From Pithys albifrons albifrons (Eukaryota; Chordata; Aves; Passeriformes; Thamnophilidae), in assembly GCF_047495875.1 (NCBI RefSeq), contig NC_092497.1:65929492-65993491 (forward strand): a stretch of DNA of 64,000 nt, written 5' to 3'. Numbering within the stretch: position 1 is the stretch's first letter; each line of letters starts with the position of its first letter. Below the pieces are notes generated by a model. It saw only the letters and a program-made list of their open reading frames with translations, had not been told where the DNA came from and searched no databases. Made by a program: the position numbers and the translations under genes. Below, one piece after another: positions 61,576-64,000 of this stretch.

Positions 61576-63120
61576 GACCTATCAAATCAGGTCATATTTT
61601 GCAATCTAGACTAGTGAAATATTTTACTGTGAAATTTTAATTTTCATTCTTTGTTTATGAAAGCAGTAGTACTGTCATGTGTTATCATACAAGTGCCATT
61701 TTGTGTGATTTGTTCTAGTGAGTGCCACTTGTTGATATGTTTAGTGATTTTTGACACATATTTGTTGCCAAACTCTCCAAGAGTTCTGAAATATAGTAAA
61801 TCTGACATAATTATTTTTTCCTAAATCAACACATAACACATTGGCAGTTTTATCTCATCTCAAAAGCTGCAGCGGTAGTTTGTTAGATATGATGGGGCAA
61901 AAGAGTATTACCCTGGTTTTTGTGAAATCTTCTCTGGAAAACCTCATACTTACTAAAAACAATATAAAATTTTTAAAAATTCTCATTTGTGTAGCTTTTC
62001 TGAAGGATCTGTGAAAATTCTTGTACTATAAGAACATGTATTAATTAGTTCTTATTTGAGACTGAAGGATATGCAGGATATCACTTCTTTAAAGCAAGAG
62101 TAGCACTCTTGGATGCTTCCTTTGTAGAAGCAGAGTGATATTAAAACTGAGTATTTAGTAGTATTCTAAGAGAGAAGTTTAGTGAGGTTCATATTATAAA
62201 TGAACTATCTCAAGCCAGTGATTGAAAAAATAATAAAAAAGGGCTGAAAATTGTGCCATGACATATATGCACTACATTTGTTCAGTTCAGTAAGGTTCTT
62301 GCAATCCCTACAATTTCACTGATAAGAAAAGGGAGAACCTTCTATGTGCAACAGAAAACATTTAGCAACAAAGCAATGAAAAAATACAGAAATCAGACAA
62401 GGTAGTCTGAAGGAGAACTCCACAAACGATGTATAGACATCTGTTCTTCAGCTGTGACCAGACTGCTTTACAGTTCAGTCCCTGTTACTGCTTTGCTATA
62501 ATGACCTGATCCGCTGAAGACAAAATTTATTCAAAACTTCCCAGTGCTTAAAAAAGAAAAGGTTTCGAGACATGCTGTGAAACTGATATATGCAGTGAAG
62601 TAAACTGTGATGCCAAGAGGCAGACACATTCAGGCTATTACTCTGACAAAATATCTCTTCTGATATGTAAAGACTGTCACTGGAGAGTTATGCAATTCTA
62701 TGTGTTTGAGTTGTCTGTGCAGCTCTAAGAAATCTTGAAAAGCTCCATGGTACTTAATAAGTACAATTTGGTTGAATAATATCTGTGTTGCATTTGCTGA
62801 GAATTAATAGTTCTCAGGCATTGCTTGCCTTTTGTCAAAGAAAAGAAACTATCCTTAAAGCTGTAAATCAATACTGGATACAGCTGGAATTCAAATGCAA
62901 AACCTGACAGTCCCTCACAGCCCATCAGGAAATAGAGGGAGATATGAGATATAGTTGGCTTGGCTTTACAAGAGTTGTTGCAGAGTGGTTCTAAACCAAT
63001 TTTCTATTTTGCTTTTAGTAATCTGCATGATAATGCTAAAAAGTTCTATATTTTTTTCCATATTTGTATTGTTTTCCTGTGTTTTGTGAAATCAGGAATT
63101 TGAACATCCTTAAACTTTCT

Positions 63121-63621
63121 TGGTTTTGCCATGGAATTGAACGTGCAATCTGCAGAGATTACTATGGTAGTTTTGACCATGGCAAAATGCCAAGTGTTCA
63201 CCTAGTTGACATCAGTGCCCCTTTCCCAGAGGGGGAAGGAAAGAAAAAAACTACAACACTACAATTTACAATAAGGCAGATTATATTTACACAGGAAAGA
63301 AGAAATAAAAAAGAGAATAAAGCAATGTACACACACATAGAAGACTAAGGCTAGCAGAAAAGTATCTACTTCCCCACAAGAGCAGCGATGAGGCTCCATC
63401 TCCCTGGCACACAGCAAAGGGCACTTCCCAAGGGTGGCAGCCATGAGAGAGAGAGAAAGCACCTCCTCCTTCTTTCTTTTATATTTGGTTTTGCGTTATA
63501 TGGTGTGAAGTATCTCGTTGGTTAAGCCAGCTGACAGCCTGTATCCCTTCCTATTTCTACCAGTATAGAAACATAGAGCCTACAATGAGAACAAAAGCCT
63601 GGCCTAACTAAACCTACCACA
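63121..63621 (+). mobile_element. LTR-like remnant (family B-like)
   Basis: It contains a 'cttttatatttggttttgcg' TATA-like segment followed by 'ttatatggtgtgaagtatct', similar in layout to 'catatggtatggaatatccc' of common passerine LTRs, and it ends 'cctaccaca'. Left end chosen at 'tggttttgcc'. No target-site duplication is seen. The open frame at 63064-63348 is incidental. Confidence 0.5.
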
Positions 63622-64000
63622 ATTATGCAGAAGAATTGTTACGCTTCAACAATCTGTGCAACCTATGAGGGAAACCTATTATAACTGTAGATAATTTTTG
63701 TACTTTAGACTACATAATTTTCATGTTGAGTTCAGAATTGCCATGTCATGCAGCTTCACTTAGCGATGAGGACAAAAGGCTTAGTTGACTTCTGTACAGG
63801 TGGGGCTGCTGACTTCCAACTTCTTTGAAACTCAAATAATGGTTTTGTAAAACATTTATTTATTTAAAAAAGTAGTTATAGGTAGTGATCAGTGACAGGA
63901 CTTAAGGAAATGGCATGAAGCTGTTGTCCTTGTTTAAAGGAAACCAAAGTGTCTACCAAGACTAGAAGAGGGGACTCCTCTTCAATAACGGCTTCAGCCC

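Larger units (their letters stand above)
45672..64000 (+). other. KDM4C: KDM4C intron, 5' part (18 kb, unfinished)
   Basis: The sequence after the last visible exon is consistent with a long intron. It holds CR1 fragments (46656-47341, 52735-53402, 53661-54735, 57060-57540, 60762-61575), a (TTCC)-like tract (47320-47375), a 98-bp tandem duplication (55245-55440) and an LTR-like element (63121-63621). I see nothing classifiable in 47400-52700 or 57700-60700. The next expected exon (KCIFCRHR in human) was not found. Confidence 0.65.

Noticed and set aside
45672..64000. Next KDM4C exon (KCIFC... in human)
   Set aside because: I searched by eye for the Cys-rich continuation in all three plus frames and found none with splice sites.
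1..64000. CRISPR arrays, bacterial operons, phage or toxin genes
   Set aside because: Nothing of this kind is present; sequence is vertebrate nuclear intron and exon with retroelements.

Overview
This window is vertebrate nuclear DNA and almost certainly from a bird, most likely a passerine. It is AT-rich and mostly intronic. It carries many CR1 LINE fragments, passerine-style retroviral LTRs and a SINE with a tRNA-Ile-like head and a CR1-like tail, an architecture I associate with the passerine family TguSINE1. There are no bacterial operons, CRISPR arrays or phage genes. The species assignment is inference from repeat types and from the divergence of the coding exons.

The only protein-coding gene I can support is KDM4C (JMJD2C), on the plus strand. 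It is a nuclear JmjC histone H3K9/H3K36 demethylase. Eight internal exons are visible: 2606-2844, 5787-6040, 7195-7306, 23380-23561, 24390-24606, 25448-25524, 42844-42899 and 45563-45671. Their splice phases are mutually compatible, and they join into one open frame of about 415 codons. They encode the fast-evolving acidic linker that follows the catalytic domain, then the PHD finger, the pre-PHD zinc knuckle and the start of the second PHD finger. The JmjN/JmjC exons lie upstream of the window. The rest of PHD2 and the tandem Tudor domains lie downstream, because I found no further exon from 45672 to 64000.

The introns hold: (1) four copies of one solo-LTR family, all antisense to KDM4C, two of them about 727 bp long with 5-bp target-site duplications (3919-4645, 11635-12360); (2) other LTRs or LTR remnants (17461-17744, 40538-41078, 63121-63621); (3) nine clear CR1 fragments in both orientations; (4) a tRNA-Ile/CR1 SINE (15438-15583); (5) two copies of a GC-rich SINE with a 5S rRNA head, about 200 bp apart (27172-27477, 27678-27939), each with its own target-site duplication; (6) several microsatellites and small tandem duplications.

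The most interesting items are the 5S-headed SINE pair, a diverged 98-bp tandem duplication at 55245-55440, a pair of unclassified diverged direct repeats at about 15795 and 18580, and a G/T-rich tract just upstream of a PHD exon. I do not see a new multi-gene system here. The window is an intron-rich stretch of a conserved chromatin gene with a layered retroelement history.
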